Source: Hofstenia miamia (taxonomy: Eukaryota > Xenacoelomorpha > Acoela > Hofsteniidae). From it: 27,345 bases of DNA. Where the stretch lies: assembly GCA_900660155.1 (NCBI GenBank), contig CABFPE010000113.1, positions 1,099,388 through 1,126,732 of the forward strand. Reading direction: 5' to 3'. The notes under the pieces are model-generated. The model was not told where the DNA came from. It made no database searches and was given only the letters and a program-made list of their open reading frames with translations. Of this stretch, positions 10,215 to 19,844 are shown in pieces; the stretch's first letter is position 1, and each line of letters begins with the position of its first letter. The position numbers and the translations under genes are program-made.

Positions 10215-11424
10215 GATTTTAAGGAATTTCACATATATTATCAATTTGTTTTGCAGCTTGTGTTCAGCACACTATTCTAGACTCTTAATTTTGTATTGAT
10301 TTTGCTGCCTTTCCCATACACTCTCTCTTTTTCTAGTGCTTTGTTTCTGTTTGCGTTAACATAATGCTTATTAGAATAAATAAGCGGGCCGGGCTAAGCC
10401 GATTTTTGAAAAACTACATGGTCTGTCAACCGTGTCGAACCAATTCTGAGAAAGTACGTGGGCTGCGAGACGTGATAGGCGAAAAATAAAGCGCCCTTTT
10501 GTTATAGCCTTCACTTTATGACTCATTAAAAATGGTAGAAAATCCGTAGTTCAAGCGACGATTTGTAAAGTTCTATAACTTTTTGTCAGGAATTGTGAAA
10601 GATTATTGTTGAAGTTTTCGGTTCTTCTGAAATAAATTTTTAATTTCATCACCTCCCACATGCAATGCTATACGATTGCTTACAGAAAAACTGTAATGTA
10701 GCGTTTGATAGTTTAGGCTTTGAGTTGTTAGATAGCAAGTTAACAAGCATCTCAAGTAATTTGAATCATTTTAAATGCACACCACTAAGCATTCTTTGTT
10801 TTTTTAAAAAATTCTTTTTATAGAAGTCACAATGCTTAAAATATGCAAAATTATTTAAAAATCAACCGGAGGCCTAACATATTTATTTCGAAATTTCTGA
10901 AAATTTTATATGCTTAAATGTTGATAAATTTTCAATTTTTTTTATATACTAACAATAGTTTTTCCATGTTTTTCGCTCATTCTAACGTTCAAAGTTAAAG
11001 ATATGATTGAAGTGTGTGTCATTTGAACCTAAAATATATACTTGTTTATATTTATATTTTGTTTCATAATAACTTCCTTTTAAATTTTGCTCTTATAAAT
11101 ACTATTTGACACTTTAGAAATTTAAGAATAATGTAAAAATGTTTTAGGCTCATATTGACTGAAACATTAAGGCTTGCTCGATTTTTGTAATTCTTATAAA
11201 AAAGGTGTGTAATTGTTGTGCGAAAATTCAAATTGCAAGTTCAATGCATAATTTACTACAAAGTGAAATAGCGTGATTCAAACAAGAAGGCTATTCAGCA
11301 ATAAATTTTTATAGATTGACTTGATATAGTGTAAAACGTGTTTCAAATAGAGACATTCAATTTTTCTTTTTATTAATCGACGTTGAGAATAATTGTATTT
11401 GAAAACCACTGAAAATCTTTGCTA
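10215..11424. other. AT-rich spacer
   Basis: A GC-rich GGGCCGGGC island occurs near 10383-10400, followed by a CpG-rich stretch to about 10475. The rest is plain AT-rich DNA with no recognised coding or repeat feature. Confidence 0.4.
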
Positions 11425-11432
11425 TCCATGAC

Positions 11433-11808
11433 CAGGGCTGGCTAAAAAAACGTTTTACTAAGCTTTTAAAATGTTTTAAACTTTAAAAAAAATGTTTTTT
11501 GCTTTGGACATATCCAATTCAAGGTAAGAAAATTTTGCTAAAAGCACATATAGTAGCAAATATTGAATTATGATAAAGTTATCAACATTCATTTTTCATT
11601 TCATACACACAAACAAAACGCAAGTTTTGCTATTTTTTCGGTAAAAAATCGGTTATAATGTACGAATGGATGAAACCCAAAAAATTTTTTCCAAACTTTC
11701 CTACATAAATTTAAAAAACATTTAAAAAAAACACTGCAGAAACATTTGTTTTAAACAGTGTTTAAAATATGTTTTAAACAAGTCTTGTTTAAAACATGCC
11801 AAACCCTG
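11433..11808. mobile_element. Non-autonomous hAT element (376 bp) with exact 8-bp target duplication
   Basis: The left end reads CAGGGCTGGC. The right end in reverse complement reads CAGGGTTTGGCATG. Both fit the CAGNG...TGG termini of hAT elements. The 8-base sequence TCCATGAC lies immediately outside both ends (11425-11432 and 11809-11816), exactly the target duplication length hAT transposases make. The interior is AT-rich and non-coding, with several GTTTTAAAC/GTTTAAAAC motifs near both ends, probably subterminal binding repeats. The exact target duplication suggests a younger insertion than most elements here. Confidence 0.9.
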
Positions 11809-11816
11809 TCCATGAC

Positions 11817-12192
11817 ATAATACGAAAGAATAAAAATTCAGATAAAATCATTCCTGAAAGGAAGGTGATTATAGATGCTTTTGTAAGTGATAATAAAACT
11901 TCATAATTTTATATTTGATTTTCCCACTAATATATCAACATTGCGAATTTCATACGCAAAAATTTGCAGATATTTCTCAGATAATTATGTGAACTTAATT
12001 TCTTCCTATGCTTTGGATTGAATAGTAGAAACATTTAATTAGCATGCATAAAATAATATTAAGCAACACGATATAATAATACTTTTTACAGCCATTCGTC
12101 AATTTAATTCAAAGAAATTATCAAAGAAATTTAATAGCAAGTTAATAATTAGTGATAAGGCCTTTCATTTTAATAACTTAAAAAAGCGTTGA
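11817..12192. other. AT-rich spacer
   Basis: Nothing recognised between the two hAT elements. Confidence 0.5.
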
Positions 12193-12611
12193 CAGAGTTG
12201 GAACCGATCAGGAATTTTGCCGACCCGACTGAACCGGCTAAGTTTTATCTGAACTGATTGTAGCCCGAACTGGTCTGTTTTTCCCGAATTTTGACCGGTT
12301 TCGACCAGCTTCCACTTTTCGATATTTGAGACTCGATGGGAATATTTTCTCAAAGTTAAGTGAAAAGAACATATACGGTAATTATATTTTCAAGTTATAC
12401 TGTTTTTCAAATTTGCAAATTATGCAACTCATTAGTACGGATTCAGAATCGAGCTAAGTTTGTAAAGTTTTGCTTCTTTTAAGACCGCAATTGCTTCAAC
12501 AACATCTCCTTTTAAAAGAGTACGATTTTCATGAACAAACTGTGCTGCCGTAGAGAAGTTGAGCTTAGACTCGACTTCTGAGGCTGGTATCACAAATACT
12601 TTGCGGGAAAT
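12193..12611 (-). mobile_element. hAT transposon 3' end with transposase dimerisation domain
   Basis: On the minus strand 12432-12611 encodes a stop-terminated segment of about 59 residues reading KVFVIPASEVESKLNFSTA then LLKGDVVEAIAVLKEAK. This is the conserved hAT C-terminal dimerisation domain, whose family pattern is IPASS..SER.FSTAG. The next codon upstream in frame is a stop and nothing else of the transposase is recognisable, so the copy is a fragment. Downstream on the same strand is a GC-rich stretch ending at 12193, where the plus strand reads CAGAGTTGGAACCGATC, a hAT-like terminus. A matching inverted end (reverse complement CAAAGTTGGAACC) occurs at 13434. The 8 bases outside the two ends (AGCGTTGA and GCCTTTGA) agree at five positions, so one degraded element from 12193 to 13434 is possible but not shown. 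Confidence 0.75.
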
Positions 12612-13339
12612 TCAGCTGAGATGCGGAAACTGGACTGGAATGATTTAGATTTTCAGAATCTGAAAGACTGTACGTATCTATATTACAAAAAATTAAATGT
12701 AGAACAATGTGCTATGCATTGTGTAGGGATATACATTTTGGTAAAATCAAAATATTACCTGTTTCAAAAAATTCATAGCCGGCTGGTAGGACTAGTTTAT
12801 AGGCAATGCCATTTGGAGGCTAATAAATTTCAGCAGGAATTTGGATGTAGCTATCAAAATTCGGTAATTTAGGGCGCTATATATACATGTAATTGGATTG
12901 CAAAAGCAAATTCTCGTATATCGCCAACCTAATATAGTAGAAGTATTACTACTTATATTACAAAAATAATGTGAAAACATGAAACAATTGTGTTGCAAAC
13001 GTTGACAAAATTAAAACACAGAGATTTGGACATCAAAAATAATTCTGAGTCGCAAAATGCAGTTAAAAATAGAAAATCATGCTTTAACCGACCACCATTG
13101 GCCAATGAGCGGGCCAAGTCAGTGTGCAATTTAGTCTTCGCATTCTCATTAACTTTTTAAAATGAAAATGTCTTTCAAAATAGTGTCAGCAATTTTAGTA
13201 TTATTTGCATGCATATTCTGAAAAGTTCATGATTACTTTTTAACGAAAGTTAAAATTGTCTAGCTATCATCAACGAGAGAGAGAGAGAGAGAATCACAGT
13301 AGGCTTCCGGTCTACTTACAGTGCTCAGTGCTAGTAGGC
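12612..13339. other. Spacer or interior of a decayed hAT element; (GA)n tract
   Basis: No transposase motif could be read here, although this would be the interior if the element runs from 12193 to 13434. A short (GA)n microsatellite lies at 13275-13292. Open frames at 12621-12872 and 12792-12998 show no family features. Confidence 0.4.
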
Positions 13340-13434
13340 CAAGTGAATAGTGTCAACTGGTAGGATGAAAATCCTGACCCGACCGGTTGACCAGCTTGCC
13401 AACCGGCCGGCCGGGTCGAACAGGTTCCAACTTT
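13340..13434. repeat. GC-rich island resembling a hAT terminus
   Basis: It contains AAAATCCTGACCCGACCGG, then GGCCGGCCGGGTCGAACAGG, and ends GGTTCCAACTTTG. Compared with 12193-12330, similar blocks occur in the same order (CCGACCCGACTGAACCGG; TTTCGACCAGCTTCCACTTTT), and similarity continues a few bases beyond, in TTTGAGA...CGA. The two islands are thus diverged copies of one sequence. They are also inverted at their outermost 13 bases. Confidence 0.55.
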
Positions 13435-13527
13435 GGCCTTTGAGAGCAACGAGTCATATAGTATTTGCAGAAATTCCGTAAAAAGTGAAAGCCAGGCATT
13501 CAAAATTATTAGTAGTAGTAAAAAGCG

Positions 13528-13620
13528 CCGACTAGTGTCAAAAAATCACGGCTAACGGCCGGCTACAACTAAAACATTACGCCCAACGACCGGCTAGGAT
13601 CAAAGTTTATTTTGCCTTGG
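13528..13620. repeat. Three-unit 31-bp degenerate tandem repeat
   Basis: CCGACTAGTGTCAAA (13528), CCGGCTACAACTAAAA (13559) and CCGGCTAGGATCAAAG (13590) start units spaced exactly 31 bases apart. The units end in related CG-rich sequence (GGCTAACGG, GCCCAACGA, GCCTTGGC). It lies just beyond the hAT-like island and may be a subterminal repeat array of a small transposon. Confidence 0.6.
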
Positions 13621-14013
13621 CCGCAAGAACGCTACATCCAAGTCCAATAATAGCAGTAATTAATCTAAAACATAATATAAATCAAATTAAGTATCTTTTT
13701 CGAAATGAATAACAATAAATAATGAAAAAATTCAATTTATCAATGATAGCAAATGAATCAAAGGAAATGCTAGCAAATATCCAACTAAAAGCTTCAGAAA
13801 ATATACTGGTGATTATTAACACCAATTCCATAAAATATCTCGGTATTGAATTGGAAAGGAATTTTGTTACCACGAGTTTATTCGGTCGAAATAGGTTTCG
13901 GAGGATGTGATTGCAGAATATAATACCCAAAATAGATAAGAGGGATTACAAAAAGTAGATCTACTTAGTAATTAGCATTGTACATATGCACGTGCACTGT
14001 CAAGCCACGCAAT
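13621..14013. other. AT-rich spacer
   Basis: Overlapping open frames on both strands (13682-13930) have no recognisable motif. An E-box-type palindrome, GCACGTGC, occurs near 13989. Nothing else was seen. Confidence 0.4.
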
Positions 14014-15354
14014 TTAACTGTTCGATCTGAACTACGTTTAATATGAATGTATATAAATACAAATTGTACATCAAAAACAACAAATTTAATAGGTATATTT
14101 AGTATTTACAAATATTCAAAGTGTTTACCTTGAACTTCAACAGAATCACTACATCTTTTGACAACACTGCGACATACTTTCTGGCAAGTTTCCTCTGAAA
14201 TTTGGTTCCATTCGTGCTGAATACTTTTTTAGTTGATCAATTTTTCTGGGCTTTTTAGCATAAACCGCGTTTTTTAGATCTCCCCATTGAAAAAAATCAG
14301 GCGGGGTCAGATCCGTGGATCTGGCAGGCCATTCGATTGGTCCTCGGCGACCAATTCAACATCCCGGAAATGTTTCATCAAGCCATTGTCGAACATCTTT
14401 GGTGTAGTGCGCAGGTGTTCCATCTTGTTGAAAATGAAGTTCACGGAAATGGGGGAACTCATTAACAATAGGAAACACTTTGTTTTCAGCTTATCAAAAT
14501 AAAGTTCACCATTAACAGTTCCTTCAAAGAAGAATGGGCCAACTAGACCAGTGCTGTCGATTCCAGCTCACTGTCACTCCAGGAACATTGACTTCCGTTT
14601 CAAGTATACGATGGGAGGTTCTCATCGTCCCAATAAACACAATTGTGTCTGTCAATATGCCCGTTCAGTTTGAAGCAAGCTTCATCACTCCATAAGATGC
14701 AATCTGGAAAATCTGGTGATTCTTCATAAAATGTTACAAAATTTTCACAAAATTCTAATCGTTTATCCGGGTCATCCTCATTTCGAGCGTGAAGAAGATG
14801 AGGTCTGTATGGTTTTGACCTATGTCATGAAATATTCGGCGTAGTGAGGTTTGAGAAATGTTCAGCTTCTTCGATGCCTGGCGAATAGATTTTTTAGGGG
14901 AATGAAGAAATGCAGCTGCCACTATATCCTTGTTTGCAGGTGAACAGGCTGTTCTTGTACGACCTTCTTGAGGAGCATTTAACACACTTCCAGTTACTTC
15001 AAATTTCGATACACGATTGAACATTGTCGATTTACTCGTTACATGTTTTCTGAAATTAACTTCCCATCTTTCTTCAACATGCTTGTAGCTATTCCTTGCA
15101 TAGTAATTCTTAATAAGAAAGACACGTTCGTTTAAATCTAAATTCCTTCCCTGCATTTTCAAGAATGAGGGTCCCAAAGCGCACATTAATAGTAACGAGG
15201 ATAACGTAAAATGACAAAAAAGAAGAAATGACATGTGGTTGTTCTAAATTGACATTTAAACATTTGTAAATACTAAATATACCTATTAAATTTGTTGTTC
15301 TTGATGTACAATTTTTATTTAACTTTGCGGTTCGGTTACTTTTGGAACAGCCTG
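14014..15354 (-). mobile_element. Mariner-type DNA transposon with DUF4817-like N-terminus, nearly full length, inactive
   Basis: Terminal inverted repeats are clear. 14061-14113 and 15262-15315 match over about 53 bases with very few differences (core CAACAAATTTAATAGGTATA). The right end continues outward to CAGGCTGTTCCAAAAGTAAC at 15354, a typical mariner-like terminus. The left outer end is more diverged, and CTGTTC near 14018 may mark it. The right end abuts a (TA)n tract, fitting insertion at TA. The inverted repeats enclose a transposase relic that fills almost all the space, as in intact members of the family. Confidence 0.85.
14106..15156 (-). pseudogene. Mariner-type transposase (DUF4817-like helix-turn-helix plus DDE domain), frameshifted
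   Basis: The family's start MQGRNLDLNERVFLIKNYYA lies at 15156. After it come KHVTSKSTMFNRVSKF and the basic linker APQEGRTRTACSPANKD, then KKLNISQTSLRRIFHDIG; together these form the paired helix-turn-helix region. The DDE part follows in other frames: LWSDEACFKLNGH around the first aspartate, PARSTDLTPPDFF near the third acidic residue, and a C-terminus ending VQGKHFEYL before a stop at 14106. The footprint of about 1050 bases equals the usual length of roughly 350 residues. The frame changes after IFHDIG and again within the DDE domain. There are in-frame stops, including one in FPGC*IGRRGPIEWPA. The element cannot make transposase. Confidence 0.85.
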
Positions 15355-15358
<4 letters not shown>

Positions 15359-15392
<34 letters not shown>

Positions 15393-15393
15393 N
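15359..15393. repeat. (TA)n microsatellite with an unresolved base
   Basis: A pure TA run starting directly beyond the mariner-type right end and finishing in an N at 15393. The true length is probably uncertain in the assembly. Confidence 0.95.
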
Positions 15394-15535
15394 ACACAAA
15401 GGAAAAACTTTAACTAATGCCAATTCAAAAAATAATATAAACAAACAGTATTCTAATTTAATTTTACATGGGAAATACAAATATCGTATCAAAACAACAA
15501 TATTATAAAATGTTGACTTGATAATTGCAATTTTG
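15394..15535. other. Short AT-rich spacer between two transposons
   Basis: No continuation of the pogo relic that abuts the other side of the Tc1 element could be read here. Confidence 0.5.
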
Positions 15536-15548
15536 TAAAAGTTAAGGT

Positions 15549-16800
15549 TTAAAAAGTATCCAACACATCGTAAAAATATTTTCTTAGTACTTCGTCATGT
15601 GACCTTTAGCAACCAAAACTGCTTCTAAGCGATTAGAATACTTGTTCACAAGATTAGCACATATGCTAACAGGAATTTTAGTCCACTCTTCCTTGCATAT
15701 TTCTTGCAATTGGATAAGATTTCTTGAATCACTCTCCTGTACCTTCAATTTCAATTCCCTCCACAGATTTTCAATCGAATTGAGGTCAGGTAATTGGCTT
15801 GGCCATTCCAATACCTCAATGTCCCTCTCCTGAAACCATGCACTAGTGGCGCTAACCGTGTGCTTGGGTCATTGTCTTGTTGGAATATCCAACCTCGAGG
15901 AATGTTCAATTTTTCGGCTGACTTCACAAGACATCTCGCAAGAATGTTTTGATACATTTCGGAGTTCATCCTTCCTTCTATAATTTCCAATTCCCCAGGG
16001 CCTGTAGAAAAGAAACAACCCCAAAGCATTACGCTGCCACCTCCAAACTTCACTATTGGAAAGTATTCTTCGGGTGAAACGCAGAGGTCTCCTGTCTACA
16101 AACACGACTGACACAGTTTTGACCAAACAACTTTATTTTACTCTCATCTGACAATAATATGTTATCCCAAAAGCTTGAAGGTTTATTCACGTGTTCTTCG
16201 GCAAAGTTCCGGCGGTTCCTTACGTGAGTTTCCTTCAAGAGAGGGGTTTTTCTTGGTGACTGAGAGTGGAATCCTCTCTTTCGAAGAACTGCGCTAATTT
16301 ATTTTCCAGAAATTCGTCCCAGATTACTGCAAGTCCTTTTGAAGTTCAGAGCCAGTCAGTCGAGGATTATTTTGTACTTTTTGAACTAAATTCCTAGCTG
16401 TACTGTCAGAAATTTTTTTAGGACGCCCTGAACGAGACAGAATAGTCGAAAGATGGAAGGATTTCCACTTGCGAACAGTATCACCAACACTCGAAATTGG
16501 AATATTTAACAGATGAATTTTTTCTATATCCCAAACCATTTCTGTGCAGCTGAATAATTGATTTTCTAGTTGATTCAGACAATTCTACAGTTTCAGGCAT
16601 TGTTGAAGCGCGTAAAATGTAGGTCACCTAATGAAAATGTCCTGTAAGGAATGACTACGTTTAGAAAGATTTATATAATGTTCTTTTGGATTCTATACTG
16701 TTCCAACGTTTTCTGATTATAGAATATTCCCTCGAACATAACGGATGAGAAATTATTGGTGAATCAAATTCTTTTTTACAATGTGTTGGATACTTTTTTA
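15549..16800 (-). mobile_element. Tc1-family DNA transposon, nearly full length, inactive
   Basis: The left end reads TAAAAAGTATCCAACACATC, with a following GTAAAAA. The right end in reverse complement reads TAAAAAAGTATCCAACACAT, with a following TGTAAAAA. This gives terminal inverted repeats of about 27 bases around the AAGTATCC motif common in Tc1 elements. Between them is a full-length footprint of a Tc1 transposase on the minus strand. TA occurs at both outer ends, as expected for TA target duplication, though the exact ends are uncertain by a few bases because the outer sequence differs. Confidence 0.85.
15584..16600 (-). pseudogene. Tc1-type transposase (DD34E), multiple frameshifts
   Basis: It starts at 16600 with MPETVELSESTRKSIIQLHR, the standard Tc1 first helix-turn-helix. 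Then come LNIPISSVGDTVRKWKSF, SRSGRPKKISDS (the GRPR-like AT-hook linker) and NNPRLTGSELQKDLQ. The catalytic part shows ILLSDESKIKLFG (first Asp), FGGGSVMLWGCFFSTGPG, IFQQDNDP (second Asp) and WPSQLPDLNSIENLWREL (Glu in the NSIE context). It ends GHMTKY before a stop at 15584. The span of 1017 bases equals about 339 codons, the normal family length, but the frame changes about five times and one in-frame stop follows QKDLQ. The coding sequence is otherwise well preserved, so this is a moderately old copy. Confidence 0.9.
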
Positions 16801-17195
16801 GGACAGTTGGACGTTGATTGAACTAGTTAAAGTAGGGTCCATCTGTGACTTGTGCTGGACAATGATGCTGTTTTAGGCCTTCGTATAGAAAGCCGCTGTT
16901 GATATATCATAAATTACTTAACCAATCTGACCCTGGCATCTCATTTTGTCTCCACGTTTGAGGCATCTTTTTCCATTTATAATACATAACTGATATGCAA
17001 GTCATCGTATTTTTTTGGTGACAATCCAAAAAATACATTTACACAACTCTTTAAGTATTGCTCTGAGGTTTCCTCTTCATTTTTGCAAAAATCCAACACA
17101 GCTGCTTTTTTACAGTACCTTCTAACATACTAGCGTACTATAATTCATATCGAAATCTTTTGCCACACGTCTACATGGTTTATTATTTTTGCCAC
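16801..17195 (-). mobile_element. Pogo-type (Tigger/CENP-B-like) transposase N-terminal relic
   Basis: In shifting minus-strand frames the order of motifs is that of animal pogo-like proteins: CRRVAKDFDMNYSTL (first helix-turn-helix), NEEETSEQYLKSC then VFFGLSPKKYDDL and AYQLCIINGK (linker), WRQNEMPGSDWL (the MAGxDWL signature of the CENP-B-type second domain) and LSIRRPKTASLSST (the LSLRxPEATSLxRA signature). Several frameshifts and stops are present. A possible continuation, INVQLS, runs directly to the Tc1 end at 16800. The DDE domain is not seen on either side. The simplest reading is an old pogo copy interrupted or cut off by the Tc1 insertion. Confidence 0.7.
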
Positions 17196-17633
17196 TTCTA
17201 TTAAAACTCGTCCAGGTATTGATGAGGATGTCTGCCCACGCGTTGGTTTTTCTCATAATATCGCATTTAAGAAATGACCCATTCGAAAATTTTGGATTTA
17301 GAATACTTCGAGATATTTTACAACATGATGCAACCTGTCCTAATGAGAATATTGTAACTTACCCCATCATTATTTAGCTGAGACTTTGTATAATTTTAAT
17401 AAATTAAATGAATGAATTTAAGTAAATGTATAAAAACCTACTAAAGTGATACAAGAGTTTATTTAATTAGTATCAAAGTTAAAAATATATTAAAATATTT
17501 ACGCAATAAAACAATGTATGTAAATCACATAGAAATTAATAATAACAGAAAATTTTCTAATGCTCGAGAAAAGACCACTCCAATTGAATGAAATACACAG
17601 AGATTAAGATAATTTTCATTTTTCTAATACTAG
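17196..17633. other. AT-rich spacer, possibly further pogo remains
   Basis: A 62-codon plus-strand frame (17189-17377) gives no recognisable domain. Sequence immediately beyond the pogo relic on the minus strand (about 17190-17260) may still belong to it. The rest is AT-rich with no signal. Confidence 0.35.
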
Positions 17634-18188
17634 ATGCAGGACTGTAGTGTAAAACGTTTTTTATCAAATAATACAGAAAGTGTTTTTTATAATTACTCTC
17701 AAGGTGAAACATGGTGCAAAAGAGCCTTCTTTAGGAAAACATGTATTTGTAAAATATTGAAAGTTCAACAATGCTTATACAGAAATTATTTTAATGAAAA
17801 AGCAAGATTCTGCTTATTTTTACCATAGAGCTAGCGGTAAAAGAAGGCCAATTTTTCTGCCTTCTCGACACCCCAACTTGATAAAATTATTCCATAACTC
17901 GTCCATAACGCCGGCTGTAAGCTCAATAAATGATACGAGACTCACGGCACGAAAGGAAAGTTCTTTTCAAAAGGCCATTTTTCTGCTGATATACACCATT
18001 ATCAAACCATTTTTAAGCATACGTAGAATGCTTCACCATATATTTACTGAGGCCAGGAAGGCCATTGGGATTCATCCTTTCAATAAATGACCTGCCAGCC
18101 ATAACTTCTATCAGAAATAGTACAAAATTATTTAAAACATGTTTATGAGTTTGTTTAAAACAATTTGTTTAAAACATGACAGACTTGA
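17634..18188 (+). mobile_element. Unrecognised ORFs, possibly a hAT 3' end
   Basis: Two overlapping open frames occur here (17634-17828 and 17794-18090). The second, 98 codons, ends IFTEARKAIGIHPFNK before a stop. That is loosely like the end of a hAT dimerisation domain (ERxFS.A..I...R), but the IPASS/SER motif is absent. About 40 bases later, GTTTAAAAC motifs cluster (18150-18176), and GTTTAAAACATGACAGACTTG resembles the right terminus of the hAT element at 11433-11808 (GTTTAAAACATGCCAAACC, then CTG). The combination suggests a decayed hAT copy, but neither line is strong. No left terminus was found. Confidence 0.3.
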
Positions 18189-18319
18189 CTAGATGGAGCA
18201 AGTAACCCAAAGGATTCATTAACAGATGCATAAATTCAGGTGTCGCAACGTACTACTGTTGCACCTCACCCGTTCTCCCCTAGATGAGGCATGGGGCACA
18301 TTTAATGATATAATTATAC

Positions 18320-19100
18320 GTGGCTCGTTCAATAATGACTCGAACTAGCTAAGAAAGAAACAAAATAATTCAATCAAACCAATTGCTTTTGAAAACTGAC
18401 CCTATGTTTGTTTATATGCATACAGTAAATTAATGTTATTGCCTGCAGTATACGAATAATACGCACAAATTTAGTTTTTGTCACATAGGGAAAAGCTAGA
18501 ATACGGAATCGTGATAAGTCTATATCGAATTTACAAATGCTTAAATCAGCATGGTGATGCTTTATATATAAGCAGGACGAGGCATCTCTTTCATTACAAT
18601 TACCTGAATGGAGACATGAGAAGAAAAACGTCCTTTGAAGATGAGAAGTGGCACCTCACATCAAAAACAAATGATGCTCTCAGTGTTTTGTGATTAAGTT
18701 GGAATCAATCACTTAGACTTCTTGCCTAATGGACAAACAATAAATGGTCAATACTATGCCAAATTGGTTGAGGAATAGCGTAAGAAGAAACAGAAATCAA
18801 GAAATGTTCCATTTGGCTCGTTGTTTGTAGTGCTCCCATCCATGTAAATAATATTGCACTTCTAAGACACTTCTAAGACATCAACCGTACATCAGGAATC
18901 TTGGTCCAAGCGATTACTTTTATTCAAGTACATGAAGAAAGCATTACTTGGGCATCATTTTGAGTAATCACATGAACTCCAGCAATTTGTTGAAAAGTGG
19001 TTTGCCAGCTCCCTGGACAGTGTTTTGCTGATGCATTTTAAGAATTGGTTAAGTGATGGAATAAACTGATTGCTGCCATTAGTAATTATATTGAAAAATA
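18320..19100 (+). mobile_element. Mariner transposon relic, internally deleted
   Basis: The N-terminal helix-turn-helix region is seen at about 18520-18690: GDALYISRTRHLFHYNYLNG, then SFEDEKW and TSKTNDALSVL. This corresponds to the mariner pattern (G..A.S.S.T..WF..F..G...FED.....TSKT). About 20 bases later comes the middle of the catalytic domain, GINHLDFLPNGQTINGQYY, then KLVEE (family pattern G....DFLP.G.TIN..YY). Then, with frameshifts, come NLGPSDYF (third catalytic Asp in the PSDYFLF context) and LQQFVEKWFASSLDSVLLMH near 18965-19030. Some 150 residues between SKTN and DFLPNG, including the first catalytic Asp, are missing. Stops and frameshifts are frequent. The 5' boundary near 18320 (GGCTCGTTCAATAATGACTC) is a guess at the terminus. 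Confidence 0.75.
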
Positions 19101-19844
19101 ATTACACATGTTATTCGAACTAGTATTTAATGCAATTCAATAGAAGTTATAGTCTTAGACAATATATAATAAGCATCTAGCAAGAATATATCCAAGAAAT
19201 TTTTGCTATACAAGTAAAAATCATTTAAATGTGTAATGTAGAAATATTTTACAACAAATGCTCTATTGCTGTAAAAGCACTAGTGTGTATGTCCACCATA
19301 AATCTGAGCGGCATTCACTGCAAATTTCTTTTAATAAGATTTTTCAGGATATTTTCCATATATTTACAACTAACTGCGTTCAAAAGTTCATTCGAGAGGG
19401 ACGTAAGTATATCAAAGCTCTTGTTTATCATTTAGCTTGACATTTGGAGATTTCTGAGTCAAACCATTACAGCCATACCATTTTCGCAAAAAGTTTTAGA
19501 TTAAGCCATTGAAAAATGACATCTGGCGTTGTCACACTGAATATTAAATAATTTCAACATATCCTTCCCGGAGTGTTCTACATATTAACATATTAACATT
19601 AGCATGTAGGTATCACTGTTGATGAAATGCTATTGGCTAGGCATTGATTATCATGAAAGTAATCTGTCTCAACGCAATGTTCTTTTTAAAGGTTTTAAAT
19701 CTTGTAATCATGCAGAGGTTCGTTATTTTCATGTTTACAATTTGATATTTGCTTTTCAATTTGATAAATTTGGGCCATTGAACATTACATCTTCTTCGTA
19801 AAGCAACATTTGGCCAAATCCTGTAAAGTTGTACTCCCAGAGAC
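19101..19844. other. AT-rich spacer
   Basis: Open frames of about 60 codons at 19229-19440 and 19619-19801 carry no recognised motif. A short direct repeat, ACATATTAAC, lies near 19580. It may include eroded flanks of the neighbouring transposase relics. Confidence 0.35.

Noticed and set aside
12621-12998. Overlapping open frames next to the hAT dimerisation domain
   Set aside because: Neither resembles any hAT transposase segment, and the real hAT frame lies at 12432-12611 on the minus strand.
15110-15397. 95-codon minus frame beginning with alternating Tyr-Ile
   Set aside because: The start is translation of the (TA)n microsatellite and the rest crosses the mariner terminal repeat; it is not a gene.
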